Both the position numbers and the translations under genes were made by a program. A DNA stretch of 44,038 nucleotides from a virus, in the IMG/VR virus record IMGVR_UViG_3300048996_000059, positions 1 through 44,038 of that record; one strand, 5' to 3'. Of this stretch, positions 8,010-14,653 are shown one piece after another. Within the stretch, counting starts at the first letter, position 1. Every line of letters starts with the position of its first letter. The notes beneath the pieces were generated by a model. It was not told the DNA's origin and made no database searches. It saw only the letters and a list, made by a program, of their open reading frames with translations.

Positions 8010-8489
8010 CTAGCCCTTGCGCACGGCCTCTGTAATGGTGAACCCCGGCGTCACCTCGTACGGCAGCGTGGCCCAGCCCGTGTCGGTCTTGACGAACACC
8101 CGCATGGCTGCTCCGCCTGCGCCGTCCGGGTATACGAGCGGGTACAGCAGCCACGGGGTCATGTATGCCAGGTCCGTCTCCGACGGCTCCTCCGGCCCCG
8201 CGGGATGGGTGTGCCAGACGCCGAGCACCTGATACCCCCACCGCTCCGCACGCTCCCAGGTGGCAGCTTGCTGGGCGGGATCGAACTCGTAGTGGTGCAC
8301 CGGGTCCGCCGCCACGTTCTGCAGCTCGCCGCACCCCGTGACGTAGGCCACCCCGTCCGCGACCCCGCCGACGAGCACCCCGCACCGCTCGAGGCCCGCA
8401 CGGTCCACGCCCGCGACACGCAGGTCCTCCCACACTGCGGCCCCCATCACCACCGACGAGGGTGCGAGTGCCTCCTGCGGGGCCGTCAC
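8010..8489 (-). CDS. JAB/MPN (JAMM) family metallopeptidase
   Basis: The 159-residue protein carries a full JAMM zinc-peptidase signature: GVWHTHPAGPEEPSETD gives H93, H95, S103 and D106 with the canonical HxH-x7-S-x2-D spacing, and Glu34 in ERCGVLVGG is the likely upstream catalytic Glu. JAMM enzymes cleave isopeptide or peptide bonds. In phages the domain is best known in tail-assembly protein K, but here it stands alone before the terminase genes. It could process a virion protein or remove host ubiquitin-like conjugates used in defence; both are speculation. The GTG start overlaps the upstream stop (GTGA). Confidence 0.85.
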   Translation of the reverse strand: MTAPQEALAPSSVVMGAAVWEDLRVAGVDRAGLERCGVLVGGVADGVAYVTGCGELQNVAADPVHHYEFDPAQQAATWERAERWGYQVLGVWHTHPAGPEEPSETDLAYMTPWLLYPLVYPDGAGGAAMRVFVKTDTGWATLPYEVTPGFTITEAVRKG

Positions 8490-8692
8490 AGCGACGCCTC
8501 TCCCGTGTATCCGTTGGCTTCCTGGTCCGCCAGCACCGCCTCGTCGACGTCCGTTCCCTGGTCCAGAACGTGCGCTCCGGCGTAGTGATGGTAGTTCCGG
8601 AGCATCTCCCCGGCGTCCTTTTCCGGCTCGTGCGGGGGTGGCTGCGTCAGCCCTCCGAACCCGCCGAATTCACTTGGTCCTGGCCTTGTCAC
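8486..8692 (-). CDS. hypothetical protein, 68 aa
   Basis: The GTG at 8692 is chosen because GGAGG lies four bases upstream, inside the preceding 39-codon gene. The product begins VTRPGPSEFGGFGGLTQPPP, a Gly/Pro-rich disordered segment, and continues with an acidic helical part (DQGTDVDEAVLADQEANG). It is coupled to the JAMM gene by a GTGA overlap, so it may be a partner or substrate of that peptidase. No family recognised. Confidence 0.65.
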   Translation of the reverse strand: MTRPGPSEFGGFGGLTQPPPHEPEKDAGEMLRNYHHYAGAHVLDQGTDVDEAVLADQEANGYTGEASL

Positions 8693-8789
8693 GTGCCCTC
8701 CATGAGAAGAATAACTCGAACCTTCGCCAGGCTGCAAGACCGAACCCAGCACCACCCAGCATAAGCGAAACCCAGTCGTGTAACGCCAT
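8670..8789 (-). CDS. 39-aa single-pass membrane protein
   Basis: The frame begins MALHDWVSLMLGGAGFGLA and continues with AWRRFELFFSW before a basic C-terminus (RARDKARTK). That is one short hydrophobic span followed by positive charge. The 3' end overlaps the next gene, whose Shine-Dalgarno lies within it. Its own ribosome site is weak (GAGGG directly before ATG). It is the first gene after an AT-rich spacer. Tiny membrane proteins of this sort may be holin-like, but there is no direct evidence. Confidence 0.55.
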   Translation of the reverse strand: MALHDWVSLMLGGAGFGLAAWRRFELFFSWRARDKARTK

Positions 8790-8910
8790 CCCTCAGTATC
8801 CCGCCCTTCGTCTGTACACAGTGAACTGATACTCTCCTCTCTTAACTACTAACTACATACCTATCTCTATCTCTCTAATAGATGTAGACGTAGTAGTGTT
8901 CTACCACGGG
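8790..8910 (-). promoter_or_regulatory. AT-rich spacer, possible late promoter
   Basis: This 121-base gap is much more AT-rich than its surroundings and has purine-repeat character on the minus strand (GAGAGATAGAGATAGG). A weak promoter-like pair, TTCACT and GATACT separated by 18-19 bases, lies close to the 39-codon gene. It separates the replication/metabolism module from the packaging genes, a natural place for a late promoter or a terminator. No convincing hairpin was found. Confidence 0.35.
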
Positions 8911-9501
8911 TCAGGCCCCGCGGCCCTTGAAGTACTTGGTCGGGTCCAGGCCCGGACTTGACACCTCGGGCGCCTTCGTTTCCGTCTCCGGCGTCTCCGG
9001 CAGGGGCTCCGGCTCGTAGCAGGTCGGACCGCACGGCCCGTCCCGGTGCGCATGCGGTGGCCCGATGAGCCTGAGCGCCGGGTCGGCCGTGGGCTTCAGC
9101 CCGCCGAGCATGTCCCCCGGCGCGTACGTCTGGCGACGGAACCGGTCCTCGGCCCGCCGCAGGTCCCGGGGCAACCCTCCCCCGACCAGACCGATGTTGA
9201 GCCGCCGCGGCACCCCGTCCGGTTCCCCGAACAGCTCGTCGGCCAGCGCCTCCGCCGTCTGAACCGCAGACAGCAGTCCCTGACCGATGTCCCGGAACAC
9301 CTGCACCGTGTCCTGCAGGAGCAGCTTGTAGTCGGTGACCCGGGCCCGGTGCCGCTTCAGGTCCGCAACCCCCATCTCCACGCGCGCCTCCAGCATGGCC
9401 ACCTGCGCCCGCAGGGCCGCAATCAGCGCCGCGGAGTCACTAGCCTCGCTGCGCTCGTTCGTAGGCGTCGGGGTCTCCTCCGGCGTCGGCGTACTGTCCA
9501 T
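8911..9501 (-). CDS. hypothetical coiled-coil protein, 196 aa
   Basis: AGGAGG six bases before the ATG fixes the start, although this overlaps the upstream gene by 62 bases. The N-terminus is Thr/Pro/Glu-rich. About residues 22-95 form a heptad-like helix (ALIAALRAQVAMLEARVEMG). The C-terminal third is Pro-rich with a pair of cysteines (DGPCGPTCYEPE). It is the last gene before the AT-rich spacer. Function unknown. Confidence 0.7.
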   Translation of the reverse strand: MDSTPTPEETPTPTNERSEASDSAALIAALRAQVAMLEARVEMGVADLKRHRARVTDYKLLLQDTVQVFRDIGQGLLSAVQTAEALADELFGEPDGVPRRLNIGLVGGGLPRDLRRAEDRFRRQTYAPGDMLGGLKPTADPALRLIGPPHAHRDGPCGPTCYEPEPLPETPETETKAPEVSSPGLDPTKYFKGRGA

Positions 9502-9778
9502 CCTTAACCTCCTGTAGGAACTTGAACGTTGCCACCCGTGCGTTGATGCTACCGAGCAATGCCCCGGCGAGCTTCAGGTGCCGGTCCATCAGACCATTGC
9601 GCCACTTCTCGTCGTCCGCGGGGTTCTCGGCCATGTGCTCCGCGATGGCCAGTGCCTGCGCCAGGTGCCAGGTGCCCAACCTGTCCATCGATATGACCTG
9701 CGCGGCCAGCTCGTTGGTGGGTATCATCGACATGCGCCGCATGATGGGGCTGAGCGTGGGGGTCGGGGGCTTTGCCAT
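9440..9778 (-). CDS. hypothetical helical protein, 112 aa
   Basis: The ATG at 9778, or the GTG immediately before it, lies downstream of GAGGAGGAG and next to the stop of the resolvase-like gene. The protein is mainly helical (ISMDRLGTWHLAQALAIAEHM, LKLAGALLGSINARVATFKF). No motif recognised. The long overlap with the next gene suggests that both are translated from one message. Confidence 0.7.
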   Translation of the reverse strand: MAKPPTPTLSPIMRRMSMIPTNELAAQVISMDRLGTWHLAQALAIAEHMAENPADDEKWRNGLMDRHLKLAGALLGSINARVATFKFLQEVKDGQYADAGGDPDAYERAQRG

Positions 9779-9783
9779 CACCG

Positions 9784-10320
9784 TCACTCCTCCTCGTATC
9801 GGGCCATCTGCCGAACGACCCGTTGGTCCGCAAACCGGCGCAGGTACACCAGCCCGTGCTTCAGCGCCGCGCGCCCGTGCTCTCGCCCCGGCTGCCACAG
9901 TCCCCAGAGCTTGAGCCGGTCGTCCCCAATGGTGTTCATCAGCGAAGGGTTCTGGCGCTCGACGGGAAGCGGAAACTCCGCCCGAGGCGGAGCGAACCTG
10001 TCATCCCATACCGCCAGCCACCGCACCGGCTCCAACAGCTCTGGGTCCGACGACAGCATCCGCAGCGTGAACCCTTCGTGTCCGACCACCATCACGTCGT
10101 CCTCGTCGGCCACGTCCTGGTAGCAGGCCCGCGCAATCTCCAGGGCCCTATCCACGTTCTCCGAGGTGGTATCGGTGCGGAACTGCCCGGTGTTCACCTG
10201 CATGTGCGGGATGGAGCCCACCTGTCCCATCGACATCAAATGCTTGATGGGCACTCGGATGATGGCCCAGCCGGTGGTCACGCCGGGGTCCATCCAGCAC
10301 ACCACCAACCGTCGGTTCAT
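9784..10320 (-). CDS. RuvC-like resolvase / RNase H-fold nuclease
   Basis: The 178-residue protein opens with the RNase H-fold signature CWMDPGVTTGWAII (Asp11). The second acidic strand is VVGHEGFTLRM (Glu82), and near the C-terminus is GREHGRAALKHGLVYLRRF, matching the A/D-x-x-H-x-x-x-x-L-R helix of RuvC-like phage resolvases. Such enzymes cut Holliday junctions and branched DNA before packaging. The start is the ATG of an ATGA overlap; the frame opens 18 codons earlier without a site. Family call is good; one expected C-terminal acidic residue appears replaced by His or Ala. Confidence 0.75.
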   Translation of the reverse strand: MNRRLVVCWMDPGVTTGWAIIRVPIKHLMSMGQVGSIPHMQVNTGQFRTDTTSENVDRALEIARACYQDVADEDDVMVVGHEGFTLRMLSSDPELLEPVRWLAVWDDRFAPPRAEFPLPVERQNPSLMNTIGDDRLKLWGLWQPGREHGRAALKHGLVYLRRFADQRVVRQMARYEEE

Positions 10321-10760
10321 ACCCGCCGCTCCGCGTGCTCGTGGGCCAGCGGCCAGTCCCGCTCGTAGTACCACACCGGACAGCCCAGCCCACCTTCGCG
10401 CCAGACCATCCCCAGCCCCTTCTCGTACGTGAACCGGTAGCCCGGCGTCCTCAGCACGGACCCGGGGTCCACGACCTCAGCCCACCGCACGAGGCGCCGT
10501 GCCCACCGCTGGCGCCACAGAGCCACCCCGCGCTTCACGAACACCTCGCCTTGCAGTCGAGCCCACCGTCGGTTGTACAGCCACACGTTGAGCCGCCCCA
10601 TAAGACCGACGCCAAGCACCGTCAGACCGACGTTGAGCCCGAGCACCAGCCAGAGGGTACCCCCAACCACCGTCGCCAGGTCCGAGCCCAGGTAGGCCAG
10701 ACCACGGGCGGGCGGCCAGGCACTGCGCCTACCGAGGCTACTGCGCCCTCCCCGGCGCAC
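10317..10760 (-). CDS. membrane protein with N-terminal transmembrane hairpin, 147 aa
   Basis: The GTG start has GGAGG six bases upstream. After a basic N-terminus (MRRGGRSSLGRR), residues about 24-56 are hydrophobic (ATVVGGTLWLVLGLNVGLTV and more), enough for one long or two short spans. The rest is Arg/Trp-rich and soluble (NRRWARLQGEVFVKRGV). No family recognised. It is coupled to the resolvase gene by ATGA. Confidence 0.7.
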   Translation of the reverse strand: MRRGGRSSLGRRSAWPPARGLAYLGSDLATVVGGTLWLVLGLNVGLTVLGVGLMGRLNVWLYNRRWARLQGEVFVKRGVALWRQRWARRLVRWAEVVDPGSVLRTPGYRFTYEKGLGMVWREGGLGCPVWYYERDWPLAHEHAERRV

Positions 10761-10761
10761 C

Positions 10762-11016
10762 TCACACCTCCGGGTCTACGACGTCGGGCCGGGCGTACAG
10801 CGTAATCGCGGGCGCGCCCGGCTCCTTCTCCGGCGGCTCGTTGCCCTCCTGCCAGCTCACGTACCCGCCCGTCACTCGACCCAGGTGCCCGCCGTACACC
10901 GAGTGCCACTCCGCCAGGTTCGCCAGCGGGAGAATGCACGACACGCCTTGTCCGCCGTCGGCCGCGCACTGCGGCCCCTCGGGGAGCCGAACCTCAATGG
11001 TCTCCACCTCAGCCAT
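10762..11016 (-). CDS. hypothetical protein, 84 aa
   Basis: The ATG at 11016 is preceded by AGGAGGAGGG, so the longer open frame is not used. The product (MAEVETIEVRLPEGPQC...) is acidic, probably beta-rich, with two cysteines (PQC and SCILPL). No motif known. The start region overlaps the end of the preceding tiny membrane gene by eight bases. Confidence 0.7.
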   Translation of the reverse strand: MAEVETIEVRLPEGPQCAADGGQGVSCILPLANLAEWHSVYGGHLGRVTGGYVSWQEGNEPPEKEPGAPAITLYARPDVVDPEV

Positions 11017-11125
11017 CCCTCCTCCTTCGCAGCCAGCGCCCAGCTGCATCTATCAACAGCCCTACTACGACCCCGGCGATCGCAGCCCCAACGATGACCA
11101 CGACCGCCGCCCAGAACAGCGTCAC
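11009..11125 (-). CDS. 38-aa single-pass membrane protein
   Basis: The GTG at 11125 has GGAGG four bases upstream and overlaps the stop of the zinc-ribbon gene (GTGA). Residues about 5-25 are strongly hydrophobic (WAAVVVIVGAAIAGVVVGLL), followed by a very basic end (GRWLRRRRDG). The orientation is probably N-out/C-in by the positive-inside rule. An ATG five codons further upstream lacks a ribosome site. Function unknown. Confidence 0.6.
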   Translation of the reverse strand: MTLFWAAVVVIVGAAIAGVVVGLLIDAAGRWLRRRRDG

Positions 11126-11253
11126 CGTACCTCCGTCCATGGGCACTGCCCGCACCACAAAGCCTCGGGGCTGGAGTACAGCTCCACCCCGCCGCACCGC
11201 GGACAGTGCCGCGGGAGTTTGGCCCTGCGCTGGATGTGCCTACCCTTGCTCAC
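11122..11253 (-). CDS. 43-aa zinc-ribbon protein
   Basis: A very short gene with GTGA overlaps at both ends, to thyX upstream and the 38-aa membrane gene downstream. The sequence includes LPRHCPRCGGVELY and ALWCGQCPWTEVR, a C-x2-C / C-x2-C zinc ribbon. The N-terminus is basic (SKGRHIQRRAK), which favours nucleic-acid binding. The coupled overlaps on both sides and the intact ribbon argue that it is real. Confidence 0.65.
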   Translation of the reverse strand: MSKGRHIQRRAKLPRHCPRCGGVELYSSPEALWCGQCPWTEVR

Positions 11254-12293
11254 GACCGCGCCGCCCCGGGGTCCGCGGCCCACTCCCGGGGGTCGATGGC
11301 GTCGATCACGGTCTCAGGGTGGTCGCATGCGTCGTGGCAGGGCATTGCGTAGTGCCACACATTCGAAGGACGACCAGCCTTGGCGTTCTGCTCGACACGC
11401 TCCCGGATGGTGCAGCCCCGGTCGAACTTGGCCATGAAGCCGCAGGACCCCGCCTGGTAGCAGTGCGGCCGGAGCTGCTCAGCGATCAGCTCGTACTGCC
11501 AGCCGACATGCTGAGAGGCGAAGCCGTTCCCGTTGGTGTACCAGTAGTTCCCGTCCTGCCTTCCGTACTCCCGCAACGCAGAAGCTACCTCGGCGAAGAA
11601 CCGCCTCCAGTGGAACTGGGCCTGGGTACAGGTGCGCTTACCCGCCTCGATGAGCAACCCCTTCAGGTTGGTCACCCAGTAATAGCGGGTGAGGATGGCT
11701 TCGGGGAGCAACCCCCGCGCCTCCTCCGCAGGCATCCCGGCGTGCACCAGGGCCGCATACGCGTCCTCGACGCCGACCAGGGTCTTCCGCCAGATGCGCA
11801 CCTTCGGGTCGTCCTCGGCCAAGCCTGCGAGGTGCGGGGGCAGGGGGATGTCTTCGGTCCAGTCCTCCTTCACCGCGAAGCGCAAGCTCTCCTGTGCGAA
11901 GAACGCTTGCTGCTGGCGGACGGCCTGATGCGTGAACGACCTGTCGACGTTCTCCACTAGGAACACGAACTGGACCGCCGATAGCGGTCCGTTAAGCTCA
12001 GTGGCCAGCATGTCCTCGAGCGCCTTGCGCCGTTGCTCGTCGGTCACATCCGAGAGGCTCCTGGTCACCCGCCCCACGTACATGCCGCACAGCGCAGCCA
12101 GCACGCCCAGCGGGTCGGCGGTGGCGCTCACCACCTTCACGGTGATGCGCCCACCGGCGGGCATCGGCTCGGCTCGGTACATCGACGCGTCGGCCCACTT
12201 CTGCACGGCCTTCGCCTCGGCGTAGTCCGCAGGCATCGGGTACTGGCCGTCCAAGCGCCAAGGCTTGTCCGGCATCTCCTGAGAGGTGTTCAC
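11250..12293 (-). CDS. thyX: ThyX-like flavin-dependent thymidylate synthase
   Basis: A protein of about 347 residues with the ThyX layout: VKVVSATADPLGVLAALCGMY near the N-terminus, SHTQAVR-like SFTHQAVRQQQAFFAQ in the signature region, and a conserved C-terminal half with LLIEAGKRTCTQAQFHWRRF. ThyX makes dTMP from dUMP using FAD and folate. The signature (RHRxxSxNxxSxR in bacteria) is degenerate here: RQQQAFFAQESLRF keeps the first Arg, the second Ser and the last Arg. Phage ThyX proteins often vary here, so activity is likely but not certain. I chose the GTG at 12293 for its GTGA overlap; an ATG at 12308 would add five residues. Confidence 0.85.
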   Translation of the reverse strand: MNTSQEMPDKPWRLDGQYPMPADYAEAKAVQKWADASMYRAEPMPAGGRITVKVVSATADPLGVLAALCGMYVGRVTRSLSDVTDEQRRKALEDMLATELNGPLSAVQFVFLVENVDRSFTHQAVRQQQAFFAQESLRFAVKEDWTEDIPLPPHLAGLAEDDPKVRIWRKTLVGVEDAYAALVHAGMPAEEARGLLPEAILTRYYWVTNLKGLLIEAGKRTCTQAQFHWRRFFAEVASALREYGRQDGNYWYTNGNGFASQHVGWQYELIAEQLRPHCYQAGSCGFMAKFDRGCTIRERVEQNAKAGRPSNVWHYAMPCHDACDHPETVIDAIDPREWAADPGAARS

Positions 12294-12529
12294 CGCTTCA
12301 CCGGCCATCCGCTGGTGCCGTTGCTGAGCTGCTTACCGCCGGTCCCTTGCCGATTCATGTCGAGGGTGTCGTACAGCTCCTGCGCGGTCTGCATCACGGC
12401 GTTGGCCGCGCCCGCCAGAATGAATACCTCGTTGTCCTGGAAGCTGAACTTGCGCTCGATGCCCTGGTAGTCCAGGCTGTCGTTGGGGTGCACCGTGCGC
12501 ACCGAGATGGTAACCTCGTAGACGGTCAT
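12290..12529 (-). CDS. hypothetical protein, 79 aa
   Basis: This small protein (MTVYEVTISVRTVHPNDSLD...) looks beta-strand rich at the N-terminus and helical in the middle (ILAGAANAVMQTAQELYDTL). It is joined by ATGA to the DUF4406 gene and by GTGA to thyX, so it belongs to the same nucleotide-metabolism run. No family recognised. Confidence 0.75.
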   Translation of the reverse strand: MTVYEVTISVRTVHPNDSLDYQGIERKFSFQDNEVFILAGAANAVMQTAQELYDTLDMNRQGTGGKQLSNGTSGWPVKR

Positions 12530-12987
12530 ACCCCAGCCCGCCCCTTCGGGCCCCACGGGCCCCACACGGCCGACACACCGACGTCCTCGCCGTTGGCCTC
12601 CCGCACTGCCTCGAACAAGTGCGAGCCCTGGCTGGTGCGCATGCTGCCGAAGTCGCCCATGTAGTGGATGGGCACCCCGCAGGCGGCGGCGATGGTGTGC
12701 TCCTGGCGCGCGCCGTGCGACTGCTCCCAGCCGGGCAGCATCAGCACCGCGTCGCACGCCAGCATGGCCATCACGTCGGCCCGCAGGTGGCACGGGTAGG
12801 TGTGCCCGGTGGCTTCGCGCTTGCCGTCCGGGATGCACCGGCCCTGGTGGTCCGGCATGACGTCGTGCGGGATGAGCGGCAAGGCGCCCGCCGAGGCCAC
12901 CATCTTGGCGGCGTCCTCGAACTCGGGGCGGTTGGCCTCCGGGATGCCACTGATGGCCCCAGAGATGTAGATTTTCAACAGTTCCAC
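12526..12987 (-). CDS. DUF4406 / nucleoside 2-deoxyribosyltransferase-like protein
   Basis: A 153-residue Rossmann-like protein. It starts with LKIYISGAISGIPEANRPEF, the glycine-rich loop typical of DUF4406. It continues with RADVMAMLACDAVLMLPGWE, then SHGARQEHTIAAACGVPI, which places the Glu and the substrate-loop residues of the nucleoside deoxyribosyltransferase superfamily. Such phage proteins probably handle nucleotides or nucleosides. The GTG start has AGGAG six bases upstream. Exact substrate unknown. Confidence 0.8.
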   Translation of the reverse strand: MELLKIYISGAISGIPEANRPEFEDAAKMVASAGALPLIPHDVMPDHQGRCIPDGKREATGHTYPCHLRADVMAMLACDAVLMLPGWEQSHGARQEHTIAAACGVPIHYMGDFGSMRTSQGSHLFEAVREANGEDVGVSAVWGPWGPKGRAGV

Positions 12988-12996
12988 GTTTCGCTC

Positions 12997-13140
12997 CTAG
13001 CGGGGGTAACTGACGTACGGGGCGGGCTGCGCAGGCGTCGGGGTGATGGCGCCAAGCACCACCAGGCCAGCACAGCAAACGAGAACAACGAAAGCAACGG
13101 TGGCACAGATGACAAGGGCCACCTTCACCGCGGTCGGCAT
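12997..13140 (-). CDS. 47-aa membrane protein
   Basis: The ATG is preceded by AAGGAG at six bases. After MPTAVK comes a continuous hydrophobic span (VALVICATVAFVVLVCCAGL and a few more), then a Pro-rich tail (TPTPAQPAPYVSYPR). The layout is a signal anchor or lipoprotein-like precursor (CCAG within the span). It stands between the SDR gene and DUF4406. Function unknown. Confidence 0.65.
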   Translation of the reverse strand: MPTAVKVALVICATVAFVVLVCCAGLVVLGAITPTPAQPAPYVSYPR

Positions 13141-13193
13141 ATGCCTCTCCTTGGTTGGGGTGGCCCCATCGTTGCACGCTTATACGCCGAGCG

Positions 13194-13925
13194 CTACTGC
13201 TCCCCGGCGTCCATTCGGTGCAGAGTGCCGTTCAGGGCCATGCCGCCCCAGAACATGTTGTGCGCCACGAAGCCCGCCACCTGGTCGGCCGAGAGCCCGT
13301 AGTTGTTGGTGATGCCCGGCATGCGGTGCGCAGGCCCGCGGTCACCCCAGGCCCTGCCGTGCACCGCGTCGCGAGTGGCCTTGGTGTCCATGAGGCCGGG
13401 CTCGACGCCCCACACGATGGGCTGACCCTTCCACCGTCGGGCCAGCGACCGCACCGTGTGCGACATCGCGGCCTTGCTCGCCCCGTAGCCCACCGAGGGC
13501 GACCGCGCCACGTTGGCCGTGTTGCTGCTCACGGCCACCAGGTGCGAGCCCGGCAGCGCCACCATCTGGAACGCCTCGGCGCACCGCAGCCAGCCCGCCA
13601 CGTTCAGCTCGAAGTGGTCCGTAGCCGAATTGGCCAGCGTTCCCTCACCCGCATTGTCCGTGTGGTTCATACCCACCGCGTACACCACGTGATGAGGCTG
13701 CACGGTGGCCATGACGCCCTCGTGCACCGTCAGCGAATCCGTCACGTCGTACTGCACGAAAGCGCCCTCGCCGTACCCGCACTCCGGCCGGTCCGCTCCG
13801 ACGATTTCCCACTGCGTGGTCTCGTCCCGCATCCCTTCCGCTCGCAGGGCGGCGATGAGCGAGTGGCCGAAGCTCCCCGGGGTGCAGCCCACCACCAACA
13901 CCCGAAACTTGGCGTCAGACCTCAT
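13194..13925 (-). CDS. short-chain dehydrogenase/reductase (SDR) family protein
   Basis: A 243-residue Rossmann protein. The cofactor loop is VVGCTPGSFGHSL (about 11-23), a variant of TGxxxGxG. An Asp follows the second strand (VGAD, about 42-45) and YDVTD is at 59-63. The substrate/catalytic strand is HLVAVSSN (about 128-135), with the catalytic YxxxK as Y147 and K151 in VGYGASKAAM. EPGLMDT marks the usual post-catalytic loop. SDRs are NAD(P)-dependent oxidoreductases or epimerases; here the partner substrate is unknown. It is an uncommon phage gene, possibly linked to nucleotide or sugar modification. Confidence 0.85.
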   Translation of the reverse strand: MRSDAKFRVLVVGCTPGSFGHSLIAALRAEGMRDETTQWEIVGADRPECGYGEGAFVQYDVTDSLTVHEGVMATVQPHHVVYAVGMNHTDNAGEGTLANSATDHFELNVAGWLRCAEAFQMVALPGSHLVAVSSNTANVARSPSVGYGASKAAMSHTVRSLARRWKGQPIVWGVEPGLMDTKATRDAVHGRAWGDRGPAHRMPGITNNYGLSADQVAGFVAHNMFWGGMALNGTLHRMDAGEQ

Positions 13926-14643
13926 CCTCGTCCTCTTCCTCGTCGTCGTAGTTCTCGATGTCCAGCAGCTCCAGCTCCTCCGGGTCGTTGACCGCTTCGG
14001 TCGGGGTGTGGTCCCGCAGGTTCACGCGCGGCTTGAGCCACAACACCGACTCGGTGTCGCTGGGGTGGCGCCAGTAGCTGAACAGCCCGTAGCTGCTCTC
14101 GCAGTACTGGCCACACATCCAGCCCTCACGCTGCAAGTGGTCCAGCGTCAGGCGGTAGACCTCCTCGTCTGGCACCTTGAAGCTGGCGTGCACCACCGAG
14201 GCGTCGGTGTCCCGGTCCGACACCTCGAACATGCTGTGCAGCGGGCTCAGGCCCGCCACGATGGTGAGCAGCTCCAGGCGCACCCCCTCCACGCCGGTGG
14301 TGAAGAAGTCGTACACGACCTCGTACCTACTGGGCAACGGGTTGCACTTCACCGCGTCCTCCACGTGGTTGAAGTACGTGAAGCCCGCCCGCCCCACCCG
14401 GCCCATCATGCGGGCCAGCCAGGTAGCACCGTTGCCGTTCACCGGCGGCAACAGGAAGGCCACCTCGTCGATGAAGCGGCCGGTCATGCCAAGCGCGAGG
14501 AGCATAGCTCCCGCCCTGCTCCGCGCGTTCTCCACCATCTGGTTCACCTGGCGATCGGTCATACCCCAGCCGACCCACACCATCGGCGGCTGACCCTTGT
14601 CCCGCAACGGCCTGCGGGGCCGCCTTGTGTCTGTGGTCTTCAT
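13915..14643 (-). CDS. hypothetical protein, 242 aa
   Basis: The start at 14643 has GGGGAG five bases upstream. The protein has a basic N-terminus (KTTDTRRPRRPLRDK). A middle of mixed strands and helices follows, with AFLLPPVNGNGATWLARMM and YEVVYDFFTTGVEGVRLELL. It ends in a strongly acidic tail (YDDEEEDEDEV), which overlaps the SDR start by 11 bases. It lies between the DNA polymerase and the SDR. No family recognised. Confidence 0.75.
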   Translation of the reverse strand: MKTTDTRRPRRPLRDKGQPPMVWVGWGMTDRQVNQMVENARSRAGAMLLALGMTGRFIDEVAFLLPPVNGNGATWLARMMGRVGRAGFTYFNHVEDAVKCNPLPSRYEVVYDFFTTGVEGVRLELLTIVAGLSPLHSMFEVSDRDTDASVVHASFKVPDEEVYRLTLDHLQREGWMCGQYCESSYGLFSYWRHPSDTESVLWLKPRVNLRDHTPTEAVNDPEELELLDIENYDDEEEDEDEV

Positions 14644-14653
14644 TGCATCTCCC

